Shown here in pieces: positions 51,929 to 61,197 of a stretch of DNA of 64,000 nt. The stretch's first letter is position 1. Each line of letters starts with the position of its first letter. The notes below the pieces were generated by a model that was not told where the DNA came from, did no database searches, and saw nothing but the letters and a program-made list of their open reading frames with translations. The position numbers were made by a program, and so were the translations under genes. The DNA is from Sphingomonadales bacterium (lineage in GTDB: Bacteria; Pseudomonadota; Alphaproteobacteria; Sphingomonadales; Sphingomonadaceae): the NCBI GenBank assembly GCA_025356275.1, contig JANXUK010000132.1:33733-97732 (forward strand), read 5' to 3'.

Positions 51929-53029
51929 TTACCCGCGATAACCGTAATACGAACCAAAGCGGCGGCCGCTCGGGCTGAACGCAACGGCGTTGAGCAACAG
52001 TTGCACATTGTGACAGCCCGACAGCAACGAGGCGGCATCGGTGATCGCGCCCTTGGGCGTGGTATCGGCCATCGCCACCAGCACGGTCTGACCCACCAGC
52101 TTGGCCAGTTCGACCGGCAGCGAAGCGGCAAGCGCCGGCGGCGTGTCGAACAGGACGATCCGGCGCGGCGAACCTTCGGTCAACCGGTCGAGCACTTCGG
52201 AAGCCCGCGCCGAGGCAAGGTATTCCGAATCCGAGTTGGTCGGACGACCGCCCGGCAGCACCGAGAGCCCCGGAATGTCGGTCGCCATGATGCAGTCCCG
52301 CACGTCGAGATGGGCATCGGCAAAGGCGTCCATCAGACCCGGACCTTGCGGCAGGCCGAGCGTCTGGATGATCGACGAGCGGGCAATGTCAAAGTCGCAG
52401 AGCAGGACCTCAGTGTCCTTTTCGGCGGCAATCGACAGCGCCAGATTGAGCGCGCAGAAGGTTTTGCCTTCGCCGGCATAGGGCGAACACACCATGATCC
52501 GCTGGGCCTCGCCGCCGCCACCACGCTTGCGCAGGTCCTCGACCTGTTCGAGCAGCTGGCGCTTGACGATACGGAACTCCTCGAGCTGGGCGGTGAAGCC
52601 ACCCTCGGGGCGAACCATGCCCGCATCGGCAACCCGCTGACGGTTGATCCGGTGGATCACCTTCTCATTATGCGCCGACTGATAGGCCGGGGCATAAGCG
52701 GGCTGCGGAGCGTAAGCAGGTTGCGGAGCATACGCTTGCGGCTGGGGCGCATAGGCCGGAGCTTGGCTGTAGCCGTAGGGCGGGGTCTGCCAGGTCGCCT
52801 GGGGAGGCTGCTGATAGGCTGCCGGCGGTGCCACAGGCTGTGCCATATAGGCGGGCGGAGCCTGATGCGCCTGCGGCGCCTGTTGCGTCGGGTGGAGCGA
52901 GGCGGGGATCATGTCGCCGGGCATTACCGGGGGCACCATCTGGCCGCGATCGAACGCCTTGACCGCACGCTCGATCAACGAGCTGGTGGGTTCTTCAGCA
53001 GCGGCAGGGTTTTTCATCGGTTCAGTCAT
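51929..53029 (-). CDS. XrtA-associated tyrosine autokinase, CpsD/Wzc-C-like (TIGR03018-like)
   Basis: IMVCSPYAGEGKTFCALNLALSIAAEKDTEVLLCDFD Walker motifs; C-terminal FGSYYGYRG Tyr cluster; Pro/Gln/Tyr/Ala-rich N-terminal region. Confidence 0.9.
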   Translation of the reverse strand: MTEPMKNPAAAEEPTSSLIERAVKAFDRGQMVPPVMPGDMIPASLHPTQQAPQAHQAPPAYMAQPVAPPAAYQQPPQATWQTPPYGYSQAPAYAPQPQAYAPQPAYAPQPAYAPAYQSAHNEKVIHRINRQRVADAGMVRPEGGFTAQLEEFRIVKRQLLEQVEDLRKRGGGGEAQRIMVCSPYAGEGKTFCALNLALSIAAEKDTEVLLCDFDIARSSIIQTLGLPQGPGLMDAFADAHLDVRDCIMATDIPGLSVLPGGRPTNSDSEYLASARASEVLDRLTEGSPRRIVLFDTPPALAASLPVELAKLVGQTVLVAMADTTPKGAITDAASLLSGCHNVQLLLNAVAFSPSGRRFGSYYGYRG

Positions 53030-53039
53030 GTCAACCTCC

Positions 53040-54569
53040 TCAAGCCACCATGCTGCGGCTGACGAATTCCATCGCCAGCAACATCACGAACACTCCGCCG
53101 AGAGCCCCGGCTGTGGCATAGAAAACCATAGTCTTGCGAGTACGAGCGGCTTGCCCTGCGGCAGACAGCGACTGTGAGATCGCCCCCAGTACCGGCATGC
53201 CCGTAACGCGGCCCAGTTTCGCCGTGGTCCCGAAGGTCGAGCGCAATTCGCCCGCCGCAAAGGCCACGCCGGCTCCGGCACCGATGCCGATGACCAACAC
53301 CATGAACAACAGCATCGGGCGGTTGGGCGCGATGGGGGTACGCGGTGTCGTCGGCGGATCGATAACCTGAAACTTGATCGAATTGTGCGTGTTCTCGACC
53401 GCACCCTTCAGACGCAGCTCCTCACGGCCCTGCAGCAGCTTGTCGTAGTTCTGCTTGAGGACGTCATAGTCGCGGCTGATGTTCTGGGCCTGAGCGACCA
53501 GATCGGGGTTGGTGGTCTGCTGCGCCGTTGCCGTGGCAATGTCGCTTTCAACCGACGCTTTACGAGCCATGAGGGCCTGGATCGAGGCCTGCCGATCGGC
53601 ACGCTGCGATTGCAGCGCGAGATAGGCCGGATTGGGAACGCCGCCGACGAAAGTGCCTGCACCCTCGGCCGAAGCCTGGCTGCGCAGCGCCACGATCTGG
53701 TTGCGCATCGCGATCACGTCGGGGTGGTTCTCGGTCAGACCGCGGGCCCGCATCATGGCCAGATCAGACTGAGCCTGAGCCAGCGCGCCGCGCGCGCCGC
53801 CGGTAACACCGACGCCGGCGACCGACTGGGGCGTACCCGCCATCTGGCCGCTGACCGCAGCCAGCCCGCTTTGTGCAGCGGCGAGATCGCCGTCGATGTT
53901 GCGCGTTTCGCTACGATCCGATTCCAGACGCTGGATCATCGAAACACCGCCCTGAGCAAGCTCGGGATGCAGCGATTCAAAGGCCAGGCGACGCTGTTCG
54001 GCAGCTTCGAGTTCCTTCTGGCGCGAGGCCAGCTGGGTATCGAGGAAGGACATCGAATCCTTCATCTCGCCGGCGTTGTTGGCAAGGTTCTCGTCATGGA
54101 AGATGTCGATCATCTTCTGGACGATTTGCTTGGCCAGCTTGGAATTGTCCGCATCGCGCAGACCCAGCGAGCCCGAGGTGGCCGAGATCGCGAACAGATT
54201 GTCCTGATCGCTGGTCACCTTGATGTTCTTGCCGAGCGTGGCAACCGCGGAGTCCATGTCCTTGCGCGAGCTGATATTGTCACCCAGCGCGGTGGCGCGG
54301 ATAACCTGCTCGAGATGCTTGGTGCTGGTCAGCGTGTTGCGGACGCGATCGATGTCGTGCTGGCGCTCGTTGTCGCCAATGCCGAACTGGGTGGCCAACG
54401 CATCGTTGAGCTGCACATAAATGCGCGCGTGCGATTCGTAGGAACTGGGGATCATTGCCACAACCAGCCAACCGATGATGCAGATGCTCCAGGCAATGCC
54501 CAGAGCCAGCCACCGGCGGTGCCAGATGGAGTGGAATGTCGCGCGAAAATCGTCGTAGAGCGTATCCAT
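53040..54569 (-). CDS. Wzz/chain-length determinant family protein, XrtA-associated (TIGR03007-like)
   Basis: N-terminal TM, ESHARIYVQLNDAL, coiled coil, NYDKLLQGREELRLKGAVENTHNSIKFQVIDPPTTPRTPIAPNRP, C-terminal TM. Confidence 0.92.
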   Translation of the reverse strand: MDTLYDDFRATFHSIWHRRWLALGIAWSICIIGWLVVAMIPSSYESHARIYVQLNDALATQFGIGDNERQHDIDRVRNTLTSTKHLEQVIRATALGDNISSRKDMDSAVATLGKNIKVTSDQDNLFAISATSGSLGLRDADNSKLAKQIVQKMIDIFHDENLANNAGEMKDSMSFLDTQLASRQKELEAAEQRRLAFESLHPELAQGGVSMIQRLESDRSETRNIDGDLAAAQSGLAAVSGQMAGTPQSVAGVGVTGGARGALAQAQSDLAMMRARGLTENHPDVIAMRNQIVALRSQASAEGAGTFVGGVPNPAYLALQSQRADRQASIQALMARKASVESDIATATAQQTTNPDLVAQAQNISRDYDVLKQNYDKLLQGREELRLKGAVENTHNSIKFQVIDPPTTPRTPIAPNRPMLLFMVLVIGIGAGAGVAFAAGELRSTFGTTAKLGRVTGMPVLGAISQSLSAAGQAARTRKTMVFYATAGALGGVFVMLLAMEFVSRSMVA

Positions 54570-54594
54570 CGCTTTTATACTCCTCGTGTCTTGC

Positions 54595-55239
54595 TCAGAA
54601 CACGCTCTCAGGGATGATGATGACGTCGCCGGGCATCAACATGACGTTGGCCTGGCTATCGCCTTTCTTGAACAGGTCGCCCAAACGCAGTGCGAATTCG
54701 CGCTGTTTGCCGCTGGCCTTGTCATAGCGGACGAGCTTGGCGCGGTTGCCCGAGGCGAACTCGTTCATCCCGCCGACCGCGATCATCGCATCGAGCAAGG
54801 TCATGTTGGCGCGATAGGGGATCGACGAGGGCTTGCCGGTCGCGCCGACAATCCGGACCTGCTGGCTGAACGTGCCGGCAAAGCGGTTGACGATGATCGA
54901 GACCAACGGGTCCTGCACATATTGCGACAATTGCAGCTGGATATCCTGTGCCAGCATCGACGGGGTCTTGCCCACCGCCGGCATGTCGGTGATCAGCGGC
55001 GTGGTGACGCGGCCGTCGGGGCGGACCTGAACGCGCGCGCCCAGCTCCGGGTTGCGCCACACAAAGATGGTCAGCTCGTCAAGCGGTCCGATGACGTAAT
55101 CTTCGCCCGGCCCTTCCTGCATCGCGACGAAATTGGCGGGGGGCAGGTGTTGGCCACCTGAGCTGCCGGCGCATCCGCCCAGCGTCAGGCTGACCAAAGC
55201 GCTTCCCGCAAGCAGACGTACCCAATTTTTGCTCGGCAT
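54595..55239 (-). CDS. Wza-like polysaccharide export lipoprotein, XrtA-associated (TIGR03027-like)
   Basis: Lipobox LTLGGCAG, DYVIGPLDELTIFVWRNPELGARVQVRPDGRVTTPLI, SLBB-like region, MPGDVIIIPES. Confidence 0.93.
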   Translation of the reverse strand: MPSKNWVRLLAGSALVSLTLGGCAGSSGGQHLPPANFVAMQEGPGEDYVIGPLDELTIFVWRNPELGARVQVRPDGRVTTPLITDMPAVGKTPSMLAQDIQLQLSQYVQDPLVSIIVNRFAGTFSQQVRIVGATGKPSSIPYRANMTLLDAMIAVGGMNEFASGNRAKLVRYDKASGKQREFALRLGDLFKKGDSQANVMLMPGDVIIIPESVF

Positions 55240-55426
55240 GGTGTTGTTCCTCGACGACGCCGCTTGCCAAATCAGGACACAATTCCCGAACCGGTACACG
55301 GCTGATCACCACCTGCTATCGAGCAAAAGGGTAAACATACCGTTAGCCATTGGCGGGGAAGTGGGGGGCGAAAGCGCATATTTCGGCGGTTCGTCGCTTG
55401 GCAGCGCCAAAATCGAGAAAATTTAC

Positions 55427-55597
55427 GTCTGTTTGCTGAAAAGCGCGAAAGGGCGCTTTTCGCAGAAGCCTGTGCCATCCCGCGCCCCCCTCCCGACCTC
55501 CCACAGCGTATATCCTGAATGGGAAGTCGGGAGGGCGCGCGGGATGAAACAGGCTTCCTTCGCAAAAGCGCAATTTCGCGCTTTTCGCCAAACAAAC
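55427..55597. repeat. Long imperfect inverted repeat in the XrtA locus
   Basis: Arms of about 75 bp: GTcTGTTTGctGAAAAGCGCGAAAggGCGCTTTT..GAAGCCTGTgcCATCCCGCGCcCCCCTCCCGACcTCCC versus the reverse complement of 55520-55597. Confidence 0.88.
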
Positions 55598-55601
55598 CGC
55601 G

Positions 55602-56843
55602 TTAAATCAGCATCTCCGCCGCCGGCCCATGGCCTAGAAACGCCGCCGGGCTGGCGCTGGCGCCATAGGCTCCGGCGCAGAATACCGCGACCAGATCGCC
55701 CGCTTCTGCATGCGGAAAGCCGCCTCGCTCGGCCAACCGGTCCAGCGGCGTGCACAGGCAGCCGGCAATATTGGCTTCCTCCACCGCCTCGGCACCATAA
55801 TGCGTCGCGATCGCGACGGGGTAATTGCGCCGCATCACGCTGCCGAAATTGCCGGTCGCCGCCAGCTGATGGTGCAGGCCGCCGTCGGTGATCAGGAACA
55901 CCGCGCCATGGCTGATCTTGCGCTCGATAATCCGGGTCAGATATATGCCCGCCTCGCCTACCAGATAGCGGCCCAGCTCTACGCAAAAGCGCGTATCGGC
56001 ACATTCGGCGGAGAGCGCGTCCAACGCCTCGCCCAGCGCCGCGCCAATGCGCGCAATATCCAGCGGTTCATCGCCCGCGAAATAGGGAATGCCAAAGCCG
56101 CCGCCCAGATTGCAATGCGGCAAAGCCACCCCCGCCTCGCCTGCCAGGCTCACCGCCAGCGCGACGCTCTGCGCCTGCGCCGCGATGATCGCTTGCGTAT
56201 CGAGCGACTGGCTGCCGGCATAGATGTGAAAGCCCCGCCACTCCGCCCCCGCTGCGACGATCCGCCGCGCCAGCGACGGCACGCGCTCGGCATCGAGGCC
56301 GAACGGCTTGGCCCCGCCGCCCATCTTCATGCCCGAGCCCTTGAGGTCGAAACCGGGGTTTACGCGTATGGCGAGGCGCGGCACGATGCCCAGAGCATCC
56401 CCGATGGCCAGCGCGCGGGCGACCTCGGCCTCGGATTCGCAGTTAAGCGTGATGCCGGCGGTGATCGCGGCGCTCAGCTCACGGTCGCGCTTGCCTGGCC
56501 CGGCAAAGCTGATCCTTGTGGGTGCCATGCCCGCAGCCTGCGCCATCGCCAGTTCGCCCGCCGAGGCAATGTCGAACCCATCGACCAACTCGGCCATCGC
56601 GGCCAATAGCGGCGCAAAGGGGTTGGCCTTGATCGCATAATGCACTGCCAGCCGCGCCGGCATCGCGGCCCGCAACTCCGCCACCCGCGCGCGCAGCATC
56701 CCGCCGCTATAGACGAACAGCGGGGTATCGCCGGCGCGCTCGACCAGATCGGTGGCCTTATGCCCGGCGATCATCAGCACGCCATTTGCCGCGCCAAAGC
56801 CCTTCGGGATCGGCCCCAATTTCTTGCCCGCAGCCAGCGTCAC
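55602..56843 (-). CDS. PLP-dependent decarboxylase, exosortase A-associated (TIGR03099-like)
   Basis: VHYAIKANPFAPLLAAM PLP Lys, GFHIYAGSQSLD, NLGGGFGIPYF, GRYLVGEAGIYLTRI, CTPLDRLAE; GTG start coupled (GTGA) to the ligase stop. Confidence 0.9.
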   Translation of the reverse strand: MTLAAGKKLGPIPKGFGAANGVLMIAGHKATDLVERAGDTPLFVYSGGMLRARVAELRAAMPARLAVHYAIKANPFAPLLAAMAELVDGFDIASAGELAMAQAAGMAPTRISFAGPGKRDRELSAAITAGITLNCESEAEVARALAIGDALGIVPRLAIRVNPGFDLKGSGMKMGGGAKPFGLDAERVPSLARRIVAAGAEWRGFHIYAGSQSLDTQAIIAAQAQSVALAVSLAGEAGVALPHCNLGGGFGIPYFAGDEPLDIARIGAALGEALDALSAECADTRFCVELGRYLVGEAGIYLTRIIERKISHGAVFLITDGGLHHQLAATGNFGSVMRRNYPVAIATHYGAEAVEEANIAGCLCTPLDRLAERGGFPHAEAGDLVAVFCAGAYGASASPAAFLGHGPAAEMLI

Positions 56844-58378
56844 GCCGCCAACCCCGTCTGAATCTGCGCGGCCAGCCCGGCGCGATCGATCTTGCCATTG
56901 GCGCCCAGCGGCATCGCCGCGACCCAGTGGATTACGGTAGGCTGCATGAAACTGGGCAGCTCGGCCTTCAACCGCCCGGCCAGATCCTCCCACGCCGGCC
57001 CTGCACCGCGCGCCGCGCGCGCAACCAGATGCACCGCCTGCCCCAGCCGCGCATCGGGCACGCCCAGCGCCACCGCCTCGGCCACCAGCCCGGTCGCCAG
57101 CGCCGCCTCCTCGACCTCCGAGGGGCTGATCCGGTTGCCTGCGCTTTTGATCATCGCGTCGCGGCGCCCGGCGAAATAGAGCAGGCCGTCCACACGCCGG
57201 ACCCGGTCCCCCGACCACACCGCCATGCCGCCATAGGCCGAGGCGGTGGGCGCTGGGCGGAACCGCTCGGCGGTGCGGGTGGCGTCGCGCCAATACCCCT
57301 GCGCCACCAGCGGGCCACAGTGAACCAGCTCGCCCTCCTCGCCTTCATCCGCCACGCTACCATCCGGGCGCAGCACCAGCACTTCGGCATGCGGAATCGC
57401 TTTGCCCATCGAGGCGGGATGCGTCGCAATCAGCGCCGGATCGAGGAAGGTCGAGCGAAACGCCTCGGTCAGCCCGTACATCGCAAAAATCCGCGCCGCT
57501 GGGAATATCCGCCCCAGCGCGCGCGACAATTCCGGGGTCAGCGCCCCGCCGCTATTTGTCAGGCGGCGCAGATGCGCGGCGGTCTCGGCCGGCCAGTCGG
57601 TCTCGGCCAGTTGCACCCACAGCGGCGGCACGGCGGCCAGCGTGGTGATCCCGTAGCGCGCCACCGCCTTCACCACATCGCGCGGGGTCAGGTAATCGAG
57701 CGGCGCGACCGATCCCCCCGCGTACCAGGTCGACAGCAGCTGGTTCTGGCCATAATCGAACGCCAGCGGCAACACCGCCAGTACACGATCCGCCGGGGTC
57801 AGCGCCAGATAATGCGCAACACTCTGCGCCCCAAGCCACAGATTGGCATGGCTGAGCATTACCCCCTTGGGCCGCCCGGTCGAGCCGCTGGTATAAAGGA
57901 TAGCGGCGAGCGCACCGGGATCGGCCGACGAGGGAGGCAGCGGCGGGGCTGTTTCGGCCCCCGCCAGGACATCGGCCTCGGCCACCAACGCGCAACCCTC
58001 GGGCACATCGCCCGGCAGCAAAGTATCGCTGCGCGCCGGCGTCGCAATCAACAGCATCGCGCCGCTATCGGCCAGAATATGCGCCACCTGCGCGCGGCGC
58101 AGCAGCGGGTTGACCGGCACATGCACCAACCCCGCCCGCGCCGCCGCCAGCGGCATCAAACAGGCCAGCTCGCCCTTCGCGGTCCAGCTGGCAATGCGCG
58201 CGCCCGGCTCAGGCGCGAGCCCCGCCAGCCAGCCGGCAAGCCTTGCCACCCCCGCCTCCAGCGCGGCATAATCCAGCACGCGCCCGCGCAGCAGCAACGC
58301 CGGCGCCCCGCCCTGTCCCATCATGGGCAGGCGGTCAATCGGGCGGGGACTTGCGCCAAGGGCCAAAAGCGGGGACAT
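56840..58378 (-). CDS. AMP-forming acyl/aminoacyl-CoA ligase, exosortase A-associated (TIGR03098-like)
   Basis: ILYTSGSTGRPKGVMLSHANL, MYGLTEAFRSTFL, YFAGRRDAMIKSAGNRISPSEVEEA. Confidence 0.93.
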   Translation of the reverse strand: MSPLLALGASPRPIDRLPMMGQGGAPALLLRGRVLDYAALEAGVARLAGWLAGLAPEPGARIASWTAKGELACLMPLAAARAGLVHVPVNPLLRRAQVAHILADSGAMLLIATPARSDTLLPGDVPEGCALVAEADVLAGAETAPPLPPSSADPGALAAILYTSGSTGRPKGVMLSHANLWLGAQSVAHYLALTPADRVLAVLPLAFDYGQNQLLSTWYAGGSVAPLDYLTPRDVVKAVARYGITTLAAVPPLWVQLAETDWPAETAAHLRRLTNSGGALTPELSRALGRIFPAARIFAMYGLTEAFRSTFLDPALIATHPASMGKAIPHAEVLVLRPDGSVADEGEEGELVHCGPLVAQGYWRDATRTAERFRPAPTASAYGGMAVWSGDRVRRVDGLLYFAGRRDAMIKSAGNRISPSEVEEAALATGLVAEAVALGVPDARLGQAVHLVARAARGAGPAWEDLAGRLKAELPSFMQPTVIHWVAAMPLGANGKIDRAGLAAQIQTGLAA

Positions 58379-58416
58379 GAAGCTCCGAAATAATATCGCG
58401 TAAGGGGCGGTTTCGC

Positions 58417-59415
58417 GTGATTTCTATCCTGTATCACGCCGATCTTAACCAAGTGCAAGGACCGCTGGCGGGTTTGCTGTCGGCGCAGGACGCGCCGTTC
58501 GACCGGCTGGCGTGGTGGCAGGGGCTGGCCGGGGATTGCGGGATGGCGCCGCTGCTGGCGGTGGCGAGCGATGATGCGACGGGCGCGATGGCGGTGCTGG
58601 CGCTGGCCCGCGCACCGCGCCTGCTGGTGGCGCTGGCCAATTGGTACAGCTTTCGCTGGCGGCCGATTGTGACACCGGGGGCGGATGGCCTGGCTTTGCT
58701 GACCGCGCTGGCCCGCGATCTGGCGCATCGAAGCGCGCGGATCACCCTCGCCCCGCTGCCCGATGAGAATGGAGAGGCGGCGCTGCTCGCCGCTGCCTTT
58801 GCCGCCGCCGGGTGGCGGGTAATCCGTGAAAACTGCGACACCAATCATGTTCTGGAGGTCGGCGGGCGCAGCTACGCGCAATTCCTCGAAGCACGCCCCG
58901 GCCCGCTGCGTACCACTCTAACGCGCAAGGCACGGCGCCTTGACGTCACCATCCTCACCAGCTTCGATGCCGGCGCCTGGGACATCTACGAGGCGATTTA
59001 CCGCGCCAGCTGGAAACCCGCCGAAGGCTCGCCAGCCTTCCTGCGCCGCTTTGCCGCGGCCGAGGGCGCGGCTGGGCGCCTGCGGCTGGGCCTCGCCATG
59101 GCCGATGGCGCGCCAGTGGCAGCCCAAATGTGGACCGTCGAGAGCGGCATCGGCTTCATCCACAAGCTCGCCCATCGCCGCGATGCCGACGCGCTCTCCC
59201 CCGGCACCGTGCTCAGTGCCGCGCTGTTCCGGCATGTCATCGATCAGGACAAGGTGACGCTGATCGACTTCGGTACTGGCGGCGATGCCTATAAGGCAGA
59301 TTGGATGGAGGGGCAGCGCCCGCGCTACCGGCTCGACCTCCTGCGCCCCGCGCGCCCCGCCAACTGGTCGATTTTGTTGCGCGCCGCGCTTGCCCGGCGC
59401 GGCCGGCGTGGCTAG
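58417..59415 (+). CDS. GNAT/FemAB-like acetyltransferase in XrtA locus
   Basis: RKARRLDVTILTSFDAGAWDIYEAIYRASWKPAEGSPAFLRRFAAAEGAAGRLRLGLAMADGAPVAAQMWTVESGIGFIHKLAH. Confidence 0.85.
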   Translation: MISILYHADLNQVQGPLAGLLSAQDAPFDRLAWWQGLAGDCGMAPLLAVASDDATGAMAVLALARAPRLLVALANWYSFRWRPIVTPGADGLALLTALARDLAHRSARITLAPLPDENGEAALLAAAFAAAGWRVIRENCDTNHVLEVGGRSYAQFLEARPGPLRTTLTRKARRLDVTILTSFDAGAWDIYEAIYRASWKPAEGSPAFLRRFAAAEGAAGRLRLGLAMADGAPVAAQMWTVESGIGFIHKLAHRRDADALSPGTVLSAALFRHVIDQDKVTLIDFGTGGDAYKADWMEGQRPRYRLDLLRPARPANWSILLRAALARRGRRG

Positions 59416-59439
59416 AGCCGGGGCAACAGGCGGGGACCC

Positions 59440-59700
59440 ATGGCACAGACCACCGATCACATGCTGCGCGGCATCCTTGCCGATGTGCTCGCGCTGAAGC
59501 CCGGGCAGGCCGATGCGTTGACGCGCGCCAGCGGACTCTTCGGCCATCTGCCCGAGCTGGATTCAATGGCGGTGGCGGGCTTGCTGACCGAGATCGAGGA
59601 CCGGCTGGACATCACCATCGACGATGATGAGTTCGATGGCGAACTGCTGGAAACCTATGGCACGCTGCTCGGCTTTGTCGAAGCCAAGCGTGCGCCCTGA
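59440..59700 (+). CDS. Acyl carrier protein-like
   Basis: 86 aa; GHLPELDSMAVAGLLTEIEDRLDITIDDDE, Ser in the DSM phosphopantetheine context. Confidence 0.88.
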   Translation: MAQTTDHMLRGILADVLALKPGQADALTRASGLFGHLPELDSMAVAGLLTEIEDRLDITIDDDEFDGELLETYGTLLGFVEAKRAP

Positions 59701-59707
59701 CCCGGTG

Positions 59708-60409
59708 ATGGCCAGCAGCACCCCGGTATTGGCCTGGAGCGAATGGCCGTGCCCGCTGCCCGGCGGCGGCACCAGGGGTGAGAGCGCGCTGGTTTGCGAC
59801 CATTCGCGCCGCAAACGCCTGCTGATCATCCCCGCGCTGTTCGAGGAAGGCAACCGGATGCGCCGGATCACCGCCGAGGTGATGCGGCGGCTGGGCGGGG
59901 CCGGGATCGACAGCTTTCTGCCGGAACTGCCTGGGCTTGGCGAAAGCACCGTGGCTTTGCGCGCGCAGACCCCGGGCGACTGGCAACTGGCGATGCAGGG
60001 CGCCGCCGGGCATTTCGGGGCGACGCATGCGCTGGCGATCCGGGGCGGCGCTTTGGTGGCGCCGCGCGGGCTGCCCGGCTGGCGTTACGGCATGGTCAGC
60101 GGGGCCAGCCTGCTCAAGATGCTGATGCGCGCGCGGATCGTGGCCATGCGCGAGGGCGGGATCGAGGAGACCCAGCCCGCGCTGCTGGCCACCGGCCGCG
60201 AGAAGGGGCTGGCGCTGGCCGGATATCAGTTGAGCGCTGATTTCATCGATGAATTCGTGACGCTGGTGCCCGATCCGGCATCGCCTCTGGCCGATATTGC
60301 GCAGGATATGGTCGGCGGCGGCGCGCTGTGGCTGCGCGCCGAGCCGGGCGAGGACGAGGGGCAGGCCGATGCGCTGGCCGCGATCATCGCCATGGGCCTT
60401 GCGACGTGA
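59708..60409 (+). CDS. Hydrolase 2, exosortase A-associated (TIGR03101-like)
   Basis: RKRLLIIPALFEEGNRMRRITAEVMRRLGGAGIDSFLPELPGLGES...; follows the ACP. Confidence 0.85.
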   Translation: MASSTPVLAWSEWPCPLPGGGTRGESALVCDHSRRKRLLIIPALFEEGNRMRRITAEVMRRLGGAGIDSFLPELPGLGESTVALRAQTPGDWQLAMQGAAGHFGATHALAIRGGALVAPRGLPGWRYGMVSGASLLKMLMRARIVAMREGGIEETQPALLATGREKGLALAGYQLSADFIDEFVTLVPDPASPLADIAQDMVGGGALWLRAEPGEDEGQADALAAIIAMGLAT

Positions 60410-61197
60410 GCCGCAGCCATTTCGGCTTCGTGTGCGAGGGGGCGGCGCTGGCCGCCAGCCTTGACGTGCCCGAGGGGGCACAAGCGCGCACCGGCCTGTT
60501 GATCGTGTCGGGCGGCAATGAGATCCGCGCCGGCGCCGCCGCATCGCAAGCATTGCTGGCGACGCGGATCGCCGGCGCCGGCCATGCCGTGCTGCGGTTC
60601 GACCGGCGCGGCATCGGCGACAGCGAAGGCAACAATGCGGGCTTTCGCGGCTCGGCGCCCGACATCGCCGCCGCACTCGCCGAATTTCGCCGGCGCCAGC
60701 CGGGCCTCGGCCGCATCGTCGCCTATGGCAATTGCGACGCGGCCAGCGCGCTAATGCTGGCGGGCGGCGGATTGTCGGAAACGGGGCGGGTCGACGCGCT
60801 GGTGCTGGCCAATCCCTGGACCTTCGAGGAGGACAATGCCGGGCCATCGGTGCGCGCCCTGCGGGTGCATTACCGCAAGCGCCTGACCAACCTCGCCGCG
60901 CTGGAGCGGCTGGTGACCGGCAAGGTCTCGCTGGTCAAGATGATCCGCAGCCTGGTGCGCCTCACCCGCCCGGCCCCGCCGCCCAGCACACTGACCATGG
61001 CGATGCGCGCCGGTCTGGAGGGTTTTGCGGGCGGCGTGCGAATACTGGTCGCGGGCCATGATTACACCGCGCAGGCCTTTGTCGAGGCATGGGGCAAGGA
61101 CGCCCGCATCGTCACCTGCGCCGAGGCTGATCACAATTTCAGCGGGGATGCGGCTGGCGACTGGCTGGCCATGCGCCTGCTGGCGATGCTGGGCTAG
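60406..61197 (+). CDS. Hydrolase 1, exosortase A-associated (TIGR03100-like alpha/beta hydrolase)
   Basis: GLLIVSGGNEIRAGAAASQALLATRIAGAGHAVLRFDRRGIGDSEG...AYGNCDAASALML; GTG start overlapping hydrolase 2; stop TAG inside palindrome 61194-61235. Confidence 0.88.
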   Translation: MSRSHFGFVCEGAALAASLDVPEGAQARTGLLIVSGGNEIRAGAAASQALLATRIAGAGHAVLRFDRRGIGDSEGNNAGFRGSAPDIAAALAEFRRRQPGLGRIVAYGNCDAASALMLAGGGLSETGRVDALVLANPWTFEEDNAGPSVRALRVHYRKRLTNLAALERLVTGKVSLVKMIRSLVRLTRPAPPPSTLTMAMRAGLEGFAGGVRILVAGHDYTAQAFVEAWGKDARIVTCAEADHNFSGDAAGDWLAMRLLAMLG

